The notes below the pieces were generated by a model. It was not told the origin of the DNA and did no database searches. It worked only from the letters and a program-made list of their open reading frames with translations. From contig NZ_MNPW01000016.1 of NCBI RefSeq assembly GCF_001983175.1, positions 38,242 to 102,241 of the forward strand: 64,000 nucleotides of DNA, in the 5' to 3' direction. How positions within the stretch are numbered: position 1 is the first letter of the stretch; each line of letters begins with the position of its first letter. Below, one piece after another: positions 25,157 through 33,653 of the stretch. This stretch comes from Pseudomonas cedrina subsp. cedrina. Its GTDB lineage: Bacteria; Pseudomonadota; Gammaproteobacteria; Pseudomonadales; Pseudomonadaceae. The translations under genes were made by a program, and so were the position numbers.

Positions 25157-25480
25157 GTGCCGACACTAATCCTTGAGGTCGGCGGCAACCGTCTGGGTTA
25201 TGCCATGCCCGGCTGTGAAGAGGGCTACTTCGATGGGGACGCGGTGCGGGTGATTCTTGATGCGCAATGGCTGGTGTTTGGCTACGACATCAGTGAACGC
25301 GACACACGCTGGCATTTTATCCATCGCGCCAGCGATCACCTGTGTGCCGTACTGCTCTGGCCACGCTACGAGGTCAATATCCGTCGCTGCGCTGACGGCT
25401 GGTTGTTATTCGATGACCAGGGACGCCTGAGCCACATCACCGTGGCCGGTGCCAGCCAGCGAAATGTTAGCCTGAACTGA
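25157..25480 (+). CDS. Hypothetical protein
   Basis: This is a 107-residue protein that I do not recognise. GTG 25157 is chosen because GGAGG (25140-25144) precedes it; an earlier GTG at 25112 has no such site. The sequence is mixed alpha/beta with several Trp and Asp residues, no signal peptide and no membrane segment. It stands alone between the hydroxyproline island and ampC. The upstream region is shared with the deaminase promoter, so regulation by the same operator is possible. Confidence 0.6.
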   Translation: MPTLILEVGGNRLGYAMPGCEEGYFDGDAVRVILDAQWLVFGYDISERDTRWHFIHRASDHLCAVLLWPRYEVNIRRCADGWLLFDDQGRLSHITVAGASQRNVSLN

Positions 25481-25552
25481 GCTGCACAGGGGGAATTCGA
25501 GAGCCTCTAAGAATTATGGTTTGGCTGTCCCATACTGGTTTCGCTTCCGGCG

Positions 25553-26701
25553 TTATTGCGCCATCGCCTCGAGGATCCCATGGGCTACCTTCACCCGTTC
25601 GGCATTCGGGTAGTTCCTGTTCGCCACTATCACCACGCCCAGGCCCTTGCTCGGCACATACGCCACATACGCGCCAAACCCATTGGTGGAACCGGTTTTG
25701 TTCACCAGCCTATCGGCATTGGGCGCCTGTGGCGGGGTCAGCCAGTTGACCTTGTGCGGCTCGATGGCCATTTGTGTCGAATTGCCGGCCACCAATGCCT
25801 CAAGCTTGATCGGGTAGGGATACATCTCCCAACCCAGGCCCTGGGTCATGCCTTCGACGGTGTAGTAGCCGGTGTGGGTGATAGCGATAGCCTTTTGCAG
25901 CGCAGGGTCCAGCGTCGCCGGGCGCATGTTTACCTGCACGTAGTGCAACAGGTCCGAAGCGCTGGTCTTGATGCCGTAGGCTTCGCTGTCGAGGGCGCCG
26001 GGGCCCACGCGCACGGGGTTGCCGTCCTTGCCGTAGCCTTGGGCGTACAGTTTCATCTGGTCATTGGGTACCTTGATGAAGGTGTGCTTAAGGCCCAGTT
26101 TCGGCAGCAGGGTGTTCTGCATCAACTGATCGAAAGGCTGCTTCAGGCTTTGCGCCGCCAGGTAGCCGAACAGGCCCAGGCTCGGGTTGGAATACAGGCG
26201 GTGGGTGCCTGGGGCGAAGTCGGGTTTCCAGTGCTGGAAGTAGCTGATCATGCGCTGGCTATTATCCGCCTCACGGGGGAATTGCAGGGGCAGGCCACCG
26301 GCGCTGTAGGTGCCCAGGTTGAGCACGCTGATGTGCTCGAACGGGCTGCCGCGCAAGGCTGGCAGATACCGGCTGGCCGGGTCGGTGAGGGTCAGGTTGC
26401 CGGTCGCCACGGCATACCCGGCAAGGGTGGCGGTGAAGGTTTTGCTCACCGAGCCGATCTCGAACAAGGTGTTTTCGCTGACGGGCTGCCGGGTGTCTTT
26501 GCTGGCGACACCGTAGCTGAAGTACGCCGTCTTGCCGTCCTTCACGACGCCGACGACAAGGCCGGGAATGGACTGCTGCTGCATCAGTGGCTTGACGCTG
26601 GCGTCCACCACCGCCCGCAGGTCCGGCGCGGCCAGGCAGTTGCCGGCCACGAGGCACAACGCCAGGGCGGTTGAATGGCGTGCTATTAATGGTTGGCGCA
26701 T
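25553..26701 (-). CDS. ampC: Class C beta-lactamase (AmpC)
   Basis: This periplasmic cephalosporinase has 382 residues with a signal peptide (cleavage after CLAA, about residue 25). All three active-site motifs are intact: SVSK in FEIGSVSKTFTA, YSN in HRLYSNPSLG and KTG in VNKTGSTNGFG. No ampR gene is adjacent, unlike the usual inducible ampR-ampC arrangement, so control must come from elsewhere or be constitutive. Confidence 0.94.
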   Translation of the reverse strand: MRQPLIARHSTALALCLVAGNCLAAPDLRAVVDASVKPLMQQQSIPGLVVGVVKDGKTAYFSYGVASKDTRQPVSENTLFEIGSVSKTFTATLAGYAVATGNLTLTDPASRYLPALRGSPFEHISVLNLGTYSAGGLPLQFPREADNSQRMISYFQHWKPDFAPGTHRLYSNPSLGLFGYLAAQSLKQPFDQLMQNTLLPKLGLKHTFIKVPNDQMKLYAQGYGKDGNPVRVGPGALDSEAYGIKTSASDLLHYVQVNMRPATLDPALQKAIAITHTGYYTVEGMTQGLGWEMYPYPIKLEALVAGNSTQMAIEPHKVNWLTPPQAPNADRLVNKTGSTNGFGAYVAYVPSKGLGVVIVANRNYPNAERVKVAHGILEAMAQ

Positions 26702-26762
26702 GGCGGGTTTCCGAACAGGGGGCAGCGCATTTATGAACGCCTGCCACGTAGTAAAAACCGCA

Positions 26763-27650
26763 TTACACCAGATACTTGCGGAACCAACCTAATGTCCTTT
26801 CCCAAGCCAGATTCGCCGCCGCCTCGTCATAACGCGGTGTCGAGTCGTTATGGAAACCATGGTTGGCGCCCTTGTAGATATAGGCTTCATAGGTCGTGCC
26901 CGCCGCCTTCAGCGCCGTCTCATACGCAGGCCAGCCCTCGTTGATCCGCGTATCCAGTTCGCCGAAGTGCAGCATGATCGGCGCCTTGATCCGTGGTACG
27001 TCCTTGGCTTCTGGCTGGCGCCCGTAAAACGACACCGCCGCGCCCAACTCCGGATAAGCCACCGCGGCCGCGTTGGTCACGCCGCCGCCATAACAGAAGC
27101 CCGTGATGCCGACCTTGCCGGTGCTGCTGTCGTGGTGCATCAGCCATTCGATGGCGGCGAAGAAATCGTTCATCAGCTTGGTCGGGTCGACGGTCTGTTG
27201 CAGCGCCACGCCTTTCTCATCGTTGCCGGGATAACCGCCGACCGAGCTCAGGCCGTCGGGAGCCAGAGCGATAAAACCGGCCTTGGCCAGGCGTCGGGCG
27301 ACGTCTTCGATATAGGGGTTCAGGCCACGGTTTTCGTGGACCACCACCACGGCCGGCAATTTGCCTGTAGCCTTGGCCGGACGCACCAGGTAGCCGCGCA
27401 CGCTCCCGTTGCCTTTGGGTGAGGGGTAGGTGATGTAGTCGGCGACGATATCCGGGTCGGTGAATTTCACCTGTTCGGCCAGGGCATAGTTGGGGCTCAG
27501 CGCCGCCAGCAGGGCCGAGGCGGTGAGGCCGCCAAAGGTGAACAGCGCGGCGCGGTCGAGAAACTCGCGGCGGTAGATCTTGCCGTGGGCGTAGCCGTCG
27601 TAGAGCTCCAGCAGTTCGGGTGCAAAGTCTTTGGCGGTGAGACGAGTCAT
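26763..27650 (-). CDS. Dienelactone hydrolase family protein
   Basis: The 295-residue alpha/beta hydrolase has an N-terminal extension (residues 1-60) containing RREFLDRAALFTFGG, reminiscent of a Tat-like or membrane-anchoring segment, and a DLH domain with nucleophile Cys in GFCYGGG, Asp in FGELDTR and His in GANHGFHND. YghX-like proteins of this size exist in many proteobacteria. The substrate is unknown. GAGGAT precedes the ATG. Confidence 0.88.
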   Translation of the reverse strand: MTRLTAKDFAPELLELYDGYAHGKIYRREFLDRAALFTFGGLTASALLAALSPNYALAEQVKFTDPDIVADYITYPSPKGNGSVRGYLVRPAKATGKLPAVVVVHENRGLNPYIEDVARRLAKAGFIALAPDGLSSVGGYPGNDEKGVALQQTVDPTKLMNDFFAAIEWLMHHDSSTGKVGITGFCYGGGVTNAAAVAYPELGAAVSFYGRQPEAKDVPRIKAPIMLHFGELDTRINEGWPAYETALKAAGTTYEAYIYKGANHGFHNDSTPRYDEAAANLAWERTLGWFRKYLV

Positions 27651-27694
27651 CGGTGCAATCCTCGATTGGCGGTGGCAATCAATGTAGACCAGGT

Positions 27695-28189
27695 TCAGCC
27701 CTCGCGGCCATGGGCGGCGGCGGCCAGTTGCGCGGTGTCGACCCGCACGAACAGCGAGTCACCGATTGCGGTGAGCACGTCGCCGGCGTATACCTCGCAG
27801 ACCACGCGGCTTTTACGGCCCACGTCGCCTTCCACCCGCGCGCGCAGGGTCAGCGGGATGCCCATGGGGGTGGGCTTGATAAATTTGATGCCCAGGTTGC
27901 CGGTGACGCAATCGATACGCGGCAGGCTGCCCGGTTCGCGGTGTTCGGCCTGGTAGTGGTAGGCCATGGCGGTCCAGTTGGAATGGCAGTCCACCAGCAT
28001 GGCGATCAGGCCGCCATAGACCAGGTCGGGCCAGCCGGTGTAATAGGGCTCGGGTTGATACTCGGCGATGACGTGGATGCGGTCTTCGTCCCAGCGGCTC
28101 TTGATGTGCAGGCCGTGTGGGTTGCTGGCGCCGCAGCCGTAGCAGACGCCTTCCGGGGCCGTGATGTCTTGCAGAGACGGGGAATGCAT
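27695..28189 (-). CDS. PaaI-type hotdog thioesterase
   Basis: The 164-residue single hotdog domain carries VYGGLIAMLVDCHSNWTAM, the position of the catalytic acid helix in PaaI-like acyl-CoA thioesterases. An N-terminal CYGCGASNPHGLH motif, with two Cys, is typical of this subgroup. AAGGA precedes the ATG. It lies 44 bp downstream of the DLH gene start in the divergent sense of the cluster; the substrate is unknown. Confidence 0.82.
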   Translation of the reverse strand: MHSPSLQDITAPEGVCYGCGASNPHGLHIKSRWDEDRIHVIAEYQPEPYYTGWPDLVYGGLIAMLVDCHSNWTAMAYHYQAEHREPGSLPRIDCVTGNLGIKFIKPTPMGIPLTLRARVEGDVGRKSRVVCEVYAGDVLTAIGDSLFVRVDTAQLAAAAHGREG

Positions 28190-28276
28190 GCAAAGTCCTT
28201 ATTGTGGTGAGCGGCTACTCTGTTTAGCAAAACAGGCGCCTGATGGGAATACATGCATTTGTTTGGAGAGCGCGGC

Positions 28277-28828
28277 ATGAAACGTGGAATTCTATTGTTC
28301 GCCCTGGGTTGTATCGCCAATGCACAGGCGGTGGAGTACACCGACGTCAACCCTGCCGCCAGCCAGATCAGCTTCACCTACCAGCAGTTGGGGCAGCGGG
28401 TGTACGGTACGTTCGGCCAGTTCGAGGGCACGCTGACCTTCGATACGCAGCGGCCGGAGGCGGGGCATGCGCTGCTCAAGATTCAGCTCGCCAGCATCAA
28501 CGCGGGGAGCGACGATGCCAATGACACCCTGCAACGTGCGTCCTGGTTCGATACCGCGACCTATCCGGTGGGCGTGTATGAGTCCACCTCGGTCAAGGCG
28601 CTGGGCGGTAACCGCTTCAGGATCAGCGGTCACCTGACCATCAAAGGCATCACGCGGCCGGTTGATGTGCAGGTGCTGCTCAAGGAGCTGGATGGCATTG
28701 GCGTGTTTGACGGTGAGTTCATTCTCAAGCGCGGCGACTTCAGGATCGGCGAGGGCGAGTGGGCCGGCAACAGCGTGGTGTCCAATGACATCAACATCAA
28801 GTTCAAGATGGTCGCGCCGCAGCGTTAA
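28277..28828 (+). CDS. YceI-family periplasmic protein
   Basis: The 183-residue lipocalin-like protein has a signal peptide ending ANAQA (about residue 18). YceI motifs are visible: SQISFTYQQLG, the DTLQRASWFDTATYP block and GHLTIKGITRPV. Members bind isoprenoid-like lipids. ATG 28277 is used, with GGAG upstream. The last 4 bp overlap the convergent EamA gene. Confidence 0.9.
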   Translation: MKRGILLFALGCIANAQAVEYTDVNPAASQISFTYQQLGQRVYGTFGQFEGTLTFDTQRPEAGHALLKIQLASINAGSDDANDTLQRASWFDTATYPVGVYESTSVKALGGNRFRISGHLTIKGITRPVDVQVLLKELDGIGVFDGEFILKRGDFRIGEGEWAGNSVVSNDINIKFKMVAPQR

Positions 28829-29715
28829 CGGGCGAACTTTCTTGCACCGGCCACGCAGCCGATCACCGCGACCGTCACCAGCACCATGCCCAGGCTCACC
28901 TGCTCGTGCAGCAGGCCCGCCGCCAGCGCCAGGCCGAAGAACGGTTGCAGCAATTGCAATTGGCCAACGGCGGCGATGCCCCCCTGCGCCAGGCCGCGAT
29001 ACCAGAACACGAAGCCGATCAACATGCTGAACAACGCCACATAACCCAGGCTCAGCCAGGCCGGCAGGCTGATGCTGGCAAAGCTCGACGGCGCCAGGAG
29101 CAGGCTCAGCGGCAAGACCACCGGCAGCGAGATCACCAGCGCCCAGCAGATTACCTGCCAGCCACCCAGGCTGCGCGACAGCGTGGCGCCTTCGGCGTAG
29201 CCCAGGCCGCACACCAGCACCGCCAACAGCATTAACAAGTCCCCGATGGGGGCGGCGCTCAAGCCTTGGGCGACGGCATAACCCGTTACCAGCACGCTGC
29301 CCAGGGTTGAAAACAGCCAGAACACCGGGCGCGGCCGCTCGCCGCCACGCAGTACGCCAAACACGGCGGTGGCCAGCGGCAGCAGGCCGATAAACACGAT
29401 GGAGTGGGCCGAGGTCACGTATTGCAGCGCGAGGGCGGTGAGCAGCGGGAAACCGATGACCACGCCAAGGGCGACGATAGCCAGAGGCATCCATTGGTGG
29501 CGCACGGGGCGTTGTTCCTTGAACAGCCACAGCAGCAGCAAACCCAGGCTGGCGGCGATGGCGGCACGGGCCAGGGTAAGGAACACCGGGTCGAATTCCA
29601 TCACGGCCAGGCGCGTGGCGGGCAATGAACCGCTGAAAATCAGCACACCGACAAAGCCGTTGATCCAGCCTTGGGTGCTGGTGTCCAGGGTGATGAAGGG
29701 AGAGGTACGTTCCAT
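28825..29715 (-). CDS. EamA/DMT-family transporter
   Basis: The 296-residue inner-membrane protein has ten predicted helices in two EamA repeats (about 15-140 and 150-290). Such carriers export amino acids or metabolites. It is divergent from the MocR-type regulator at 29792 across 76 bp, the classic arrangement for a regulator and its target transporter. Confidence 0.88.
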   Translation of the reverse strand: MERTSPFITLDTSTQGWINGFVGVLIFSGSLPATRLAVMEFDPVFLTLARAAIAASLGLLLLWLFKEQRPVRHQWMPLAIVALGVVIGFPLLTALALQYVTSAHSIVFIGLLPLATAVFGVLRGGERPRPVFWLFSTLGSVLVTGYAVAQGLSAAPIGDLLMLLAVLVCGLGYAEGATLSRSLGGWQVICWALVISLPVVLPLSLLLAPSSFASISLPAWLSLGYVALFSMLIGFVFWYRGLAQGGIAAVGQLQLLQPFFGLALAAGLLHEQVSLGMVLVTVAVIGCVAGARKFAR

Positions 29716-29773
29716 CAAGAGTGCCCGCCAGAAAGAAGGGTTGCGCTTGGGTCATCCTAGGGGCGAGCATTGG

Positions 29774-29791
29774 GACAATCAAAAAATTGTC
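29774..29791. promoter_or_regulatory. Inverted repeat abutting the mocR-type start codon
   Basis: GACAAT (29774-29779) and ATTGTC (29786-29791) are perfect inverted arms around CAAAAA, ending immediately before the ATG at 29792. It lies between the divergent exporter and regulator genes and may be the regulator's own operator. Confidence 0.5.
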
Positions 29792-31132
29792 ATGGATACA
29801 TCCCCGATGCCGCTTGCCCGCTACAAGTTACTGGTCGATGGGTTTGCCGAGGACATCCGCAGCGGGAAGATGCCGCCCGGTACGCGGCTGCCGACTCACC
29901 GCCAACTGGCCGCCGAGCACGGCCTGGCGCTGGTCACCGCGAGCCGCGTGTACAGCGAGCTTGCGGCCATGGGGCTGGTCAGCGGTGAAACCGGGCGTGG
30001 CACCTTCGTGCGTGAAATCTCGCTGCCGCCAGGGCAGGGCAGCGGGCAGATGACCGTTGCAGCCGGCATGCGCGACCTCAATTTCAACTACCCGTCGTTG
30101 CCGGGCCAGGCCGATCTGCTGCGCACGGCGTTACGTCAGTTGGCGCTGTCCGGCGACCTCGAGGCCCTGCTGCGTTACCAGCCTCACGCGGGGCGCTTGC
30201 ACGAGCGTGCCGCCTTCGCCGGGCATTTGCTCAGTCGCGGGTTGACCGTGCAGGCCGAGCAGGTGCTGCTGGTCAGCGGCGCCCAACATGGCTTGGCGGT
30301 GACGCTGATGGCGCTGCTCAAGCCCGGCGATGTGGTCGCCGTCGATGCTTTGACCTATTCGGGGTTCAAGGTACTCGCCGAGACCCTGCACCTGGAAATC
30401 GTCGCAATCCCGGTAACATCCGCCGGCACAGACCTGGACGCCCTGCAAAACCTGTGTCGCCGGCGCCCGGTGCGGGCCGTGTACAGCATGCCGACGCTGC
30501 ACAATCCTCTGGGCTGGGTGATGGACCGGGCCCAGCGCGAGCGGTTGGTCGCCATCGCCCGCCAGCACGACCTGATCATCATCGAAGACGCGGCCTACGC
30601 GTTCCTCGCCGCACACCCGCCGCCGCCCGTGGCGAGCCTGGCGCCGGAACGCACGGTGTATGTGGGCGGGCTTTCGAAAAGTGTCGCGACCGGTCTGCGC
30701 GTGGGCTTTGTCGCGGCACCCCTGGAATGGGTGAAGACACTGGAACGCACGATCATGGCCACCACCTGGAACGTCCCAGGCGTGATGAGTGCGATTGCGG
30801 TGGCGTGGATCGAGGATGGCACCGTTGCGCAACTGGAAGCGCAAAAGCGCGAGGATGCCCAGGCGCGGCAGGCCCTGGCGGCGCAAGTGCTCAAAGGGTT
30901 GGCCTACACCAGCCATCCTTCATCGTATTTCTTGTGGTTGCCCCTGGCCGAAGAGGCCCGCGCCGATCAGGTCGCCATGGCCTTGCAGTGCGAGCACATC
31001 TCGGTGTCCACCGCCGAGCCGTTTGCTGTTTGCGCCCATGTCCCGCACGCGTTGCGGCTGGCGTTGGGCTCGGTGACGATGCCGGCACTGCGTGACGCGC
31101 TGCTGACCGTGCGCAGGCTGGTGGCATGGTGA
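29792..31132 (+). CDS. MocR-type GntR/aminotransferase regulator
   Basis: The 446-residue fusion has an N-terminal GntR winged helix (about 5-72, GFAEDIRSGKMPPGTRLP) joined to a class I aminotransferase-like domain (about 95-440). The PLP-lysine region is GGLSKSVATGLRVGF and the phosphate/Asp region is IIIEDAAYAF. MocR proteins sense PLP or amino compounds. ATG 29792 is chosen because it aligns with the GntR domain; the frame is open far upstream through the divergent gene. It probably controls the adjacent EamA exporter. Confidence 0.92.
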   Translation: MDTSPMPLARYKLLVDGFAEDIRSGKMPPGTRLPTHRQLAAEHGLALVTASRVYSELAAMGLVSGETGRGTFVREISLPPGQGSGQMTVAAGMRDLNFNYPSLPGQADLLRTALRQLALSGDLEALLRYQPHAGRLHERAAFAGHLLSRGLTVQAEQVLLVSGAQHGLAVTLMALLKPGDVVAVDALTYSGFKVLAETLHLEIVAIPVTSAGTDLDALQNLCRRRPVRAVYSMPTLHNPLGWVMDRAQRERLVAIARQHDLIIIEDAAYAFLAAHPPPPVASLAPERTVYVGGLSKSVATGLRVGFVAAPLEWVKTLERTIMATTWNVPGVMSAIAVAWIEDGTVAQLEAQKREDAQARQALAAQVLKGLAYTSHPSSYFLWLPLAEEARADQVAMALQCEHISVSTAEPFAVCAHVPHALRLALGSVTMPALRDALLTVRRLVAW

Positions 31133-31160
31133 GCCGGATGCGGCGGCTCGCCCGCGGCCA

Positions 31161-31592
31161 TCAGTACTTGTAAGCCTGACGCCCGATCAGCAGCCACTTG
31201 CCTTTTTGCTTCTGCCAGACCTGGAAGTTGTCGATGTCGGTGGGGACTTCAACGCCACTGTTCACGGCCAACGCGTGGAAGTGGTTGCGTACCAGCGCGG
31301 TGTCGCCTTGCAGGGTGATGGTCTGGTTCTGCATCTCCAGGGTCTTGAAGGCGCTGGTGCGGGTTTCCAGGTCCGCGATGAATTGCGCCTTGTTCTGCAC
31401 CTTGCCGCTGGAGTGGCCGTAGGTGAGCTTGTCGGAGGTCAGCGCGTGAAGCTGCTTGAGGTCCAGGTGCAGCATGGCTTGGGTCAGTTGGTCGACCGCT
31501 TGGGCCACTTCCTTCTCGGCAGTAGCGGGCGCCGCTGCGACATAACCGGTGAACAGGCACAGAAAACCGATCAGCAGTTTGAGTTTTTGCAT
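31161..31592 (-). CDS. NTF2-like/DUF4440 periplasmic protein
   Basis: The 143-residue protein has a signal peptide (cleavage near GYVAAA, residue 21) and a SnoaL/DUF4440 fold (HLDLKQLHALTSDKLTYGHSSGKVQ, FQVWQKQKGKWLLIGRQ). It could be an isomerase-like or stress protein; the function is unknown. ATG 31592 has AAGGAA upstream, and the leader has AACAACAATAAG, a possible Hfq/Crc motif. It is divergent from the SMP-30 gene. Confidence 0.82.
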   Translation of the reverse strand: MQKLKLLIGFLCLFTGYVAAAPATAEKEVAQAVDQLTQAMLHLDLKQLHALTSDKLTYGHSSGKVQNKAQFIADLETRTSAFKTLEMQNQTITLQGDTALVRNHFHALAVNSGVEVPTDIDNFQVWQKQKGKWLLIGRQAYKY

Positions 31593-31807
31593 GGGAGGTT
31601 CCTTATTGTTGTTGGAGGTAAGACACGTTACAGATTGTGTCATCGTACAACATTGCAATATTCAGCTCGATTTTGGAATGTAAATTTTCGATTATTTGCA
31701 GGTATGCCCGTATGCAAGCCGCATTGAGATCTTAATGTTCTTGTACGACGTCCCATCACTAAGCAAGAATGGTCCTCCGTCTAACAATAAAATAACGGAG
31801 ACACACC

Positions 31808-32905
31808 ATGGCATTTCCTCCTCTGCCTGCGCGGGCCGACCACAGTCGCCGCGTCTTCCTCAAGCGCTCCCTGGCGGTTTCCGCATCGGTCGCGGTGCTC
31901 GGCAACGTGCCTGGCCTGGCAGAAGCCGCTGAACCCTTGAGCCAGCGTTATCCCGACCCACTGATCAACGTGCTCGATGACAGCTTCCTCGAGTTGCGCC
32001 TGTTCAACGCCAGCGTCGAACGGCTCGCGACCGGCCTGCGCTGGGCCGAGGGGCCGGTATGGATCGGCGATGGCCGCTACCTGCTGGTCAGCGATATCCC
32101 CAACAACCGCATCCTGCGCTGGGACGAAGTGACCGATAGCCTGTCGGTGTACCGTGACAACGCCAACTTCTCCAACGGCATGTGCCGTGATCGCCAGGGC
32201 CGTCTGCTGGTGTGCGAAGGTTCGACCACCACGAGTGAGGGCCGGCGAATCAGCCGGACCGAACACAACGGCCGCATCACCGTGCTGGCGGACAGTTTTG
32301 ACGGCAAGCCTTTCAATTCGCCCAACGATATCGTGTGCAAACGTGATGGCTCGGTGTGGTTCACTGACCCGCCTTTCCAGACCGGCAATAACTATGAAGG
32401 TCACAAGATCACACCCACCCAGCCCCACGGCGTTTATCGTATCGACGCAGACAGCGGCAAGGTCACGCGGGTGATCGATGACCTCAGCGGGCCCAATGGC
32501 TTGTGCTTTTCCCCGGACGAAAAAATCCTGTATGTGGTGGAAGGCCGGGCCAAACCCAACCGGCTGGTCTGGGCCATCGACGTGAAGGACGACGGCACGC
32601 TCGGCGCACGTCGCAAGCATATCGAAGGGTTTGACTACGCAGCGCTGGACGGCATCAAGTGCGACGAGAGCGGCAACCTGTGGTGCGGCTGGGGCGGCAA
32701 CGGTGACCCCAAGGCCGACCTGGAAAAACTCGACGGCGTGCGTGTGTTCAATCCGCAGGGCAAGGCGATCGGGCATATCTCCCTGCCGGAGCGCTGTCCC
32801 AACCTGTGTTTTGGAGGCCGCGAGGGCAACCGCCTGTTCATGGCGGGTAGCCATTCGATCTACGCGCTATTCGTCAATACGCGCGGCGCCGATTTCGCCG
32901 CGTGA
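31808..32905 (+). CDS. Tat-exported SMP-30/gluconolactonase-family protein
   Basis: The 365-residue protein begins with a Tat signal (SRRVFLKRS, then a hydrophobic stretch to about residue 40) and a six-bladed SMP-30 propeller. Metal-ligand candidates are the Glu in WAEGPVW, Asn in FNSPNDIV and Asp in DGIKCDESGN. It probably hydrolyses a sugar-acid lactone in the periplasm. GGAG precedes the ATG; AACAATAA (31783-31790) is a possible CA motif. TTGTACGACG at 31741-31750 recurs before the MFS gene at 45688. Confidence 0.9.
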   Translation: MAFPPLPARADHSRRVFLKRSLAVSASVAVLGNVPGLAEAAEPLSQRYPDPLINVLDDSFLELRLFNASVERLATGLRWAEGPVWIGDGRYLLVSDIPNNRILRWDEVTDSLSVYRDNANFSNGMCRDRQGRLLVCEGSTTTSEGRRISRTEHNGRITVLADSFDGKPFNSPNDIVCKRDGSVWFTDPPFQTGNNYEGHKITPTQPHGVYRIDADSGKVTRVIDDLSGPNGLCFSPDEKILYVVEGRAKPNRLVWAIDVKDDGTLGARRKHIEGFDYAALDGIKCDESGNLWCGWGGNGDPKADLEKLDGVRVFNPQGKAIGHISLPERCPNLCFGGREGNRLFMAGSHSIYALFVNTRGADFAA

Positions 32906-32920
32906 CGCGAAAGAAAACCA

Positions 32921-32950
32921 CGGTGAACGTCGGTTGACCGGCGTTCACCG
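32921..32950 (+). terminator. Hairpin after the SMP-30 gene
   Basis: CGGTGAACG (32921-32929) pairs with CGTTCACCG (32942-32950), with an inner CGGT/ACCG, making a nearly continuous 30-nt hairpin 16 bp after the stop. Only a weak T-tract (CATTTT) follows, so termination is likely but not certain. Confidence 0.55.
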
Positions 32951-33002
32951 CGGCATTTTGGCGCTATGCTGCGAGCTCCTGAGGCATCGGAGCGTCAAGC
33001 AA

Positions 33003-33221
33003 ATGGACTTCAATTGGCACAGCGACCCCATCACCCGCGCCACACCCGTGACCCGTCACTACAAAAACACCCAGAACGTGCGCCGCTTCATGCTGGAACA
33101 CTGTGGCCCGGGGTTCAAGTTCGACCGTCCCTTCATGGCCTGGATTCGCAACGACCAGCCCAAGACCCTGGGTGATGTGGTGGATGAGTGGCTACGTCGA
33201 AACGAGGATTCGCGCCCGTGA
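33003..33221 (+). CDS. Small DUF6434-type protein
   Basis: This 72-residue protein begins with MDFNWHSDPITRATPVTRHY, the N-terminal motif I associate with DUF6434 proteins, and has a C-terminal WIRNDQPKTLGDVVDEWLRR helix. GGAG sits about 8-11 bp before the ATG. The function is unknown; the small basic protein could bind nucleic acid. Confidence 0.72.
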   Translation: MDFNWHSDPITRATPVTRHYKNTQNVRRFMLEHCGPGFKFDRPFMAWIRNDQPKTLGDVVDEWLRRNEDSRP

Positions 33222-33257
33222 CGCCCGATGAAAAATACCAGCGTGCCCAGCGACGCC

Positions 33258-33653
33258 TTGGCGATGGCGGTGGGTCAGTCGGCATATCTGTACCAGAAAG
33301 ACCGCAATCGCAGGCAAGCCAGCTCCCACAGTTGTACTGTGTTTAGCCTGCTGCCTGCGGTGGCCATAGGTATCTACACGATTTTCAGAGGCTGACACAT
33401 CTCCCTGTAGTGAGCGGGCTTGTCCCGCGCTGGGCTGCGAAGCGGCCCCAAACCAGGCGAATTGGGTTTGTCTGAACTGCGCGGCGTCTTTATTGGGGCG
33501 GCTTCGCCACCCAGCGCGGGACAAGCCCGCTCACTACAAAAATGTGTAGATACCTATGCCGCGATGGCGGAGGGTCAGTCGGCATATCTGTCAGTGAAAG
33601 AACGCCATCGCAGGCAAGCCAGCTCCCACAGCTGCACTGTGTTTAGTCTGCCG
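33258..33653. repeat. Duplicated 95-bp segment flanking a family-B REPIN
   Basis: Two direct copies (about 33258-33353 and 33558-33653) share GCGATGGCGG, GTCAGTCGGCATATCTG, CGCAGGCAAGCCAGCTCCC and GTTTAG-CTG-. The second copy runs into the last codons of the amidase gene. Between them the family-B REPIN is bracketed by inverted ATAGGTATCTACA/TGTAGATACCTAT (33366-33378 and 33545-33557). The 421-bp gap 33222-33642 holds nothing else. Confidence 0.75.
33407..33537. repeat. REPIN, family B
   Basis: This is a family-B inverted pair (GTAGTGAGCGGG ... CCCGCTCACTAC) with GCGAAGCGGCCCC/GGGGCGGCTTCGC inner arms, nested inside the compound repeat described at 33258-33653. Confidence 0.92.

Noticed and set aside
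25553..26701. AmpR-controlled ampC system
   Set aside because: No divergent LysR-type ampR is adjacent; the upstream neighbour is a dienelactone hydrolase on the same strand.
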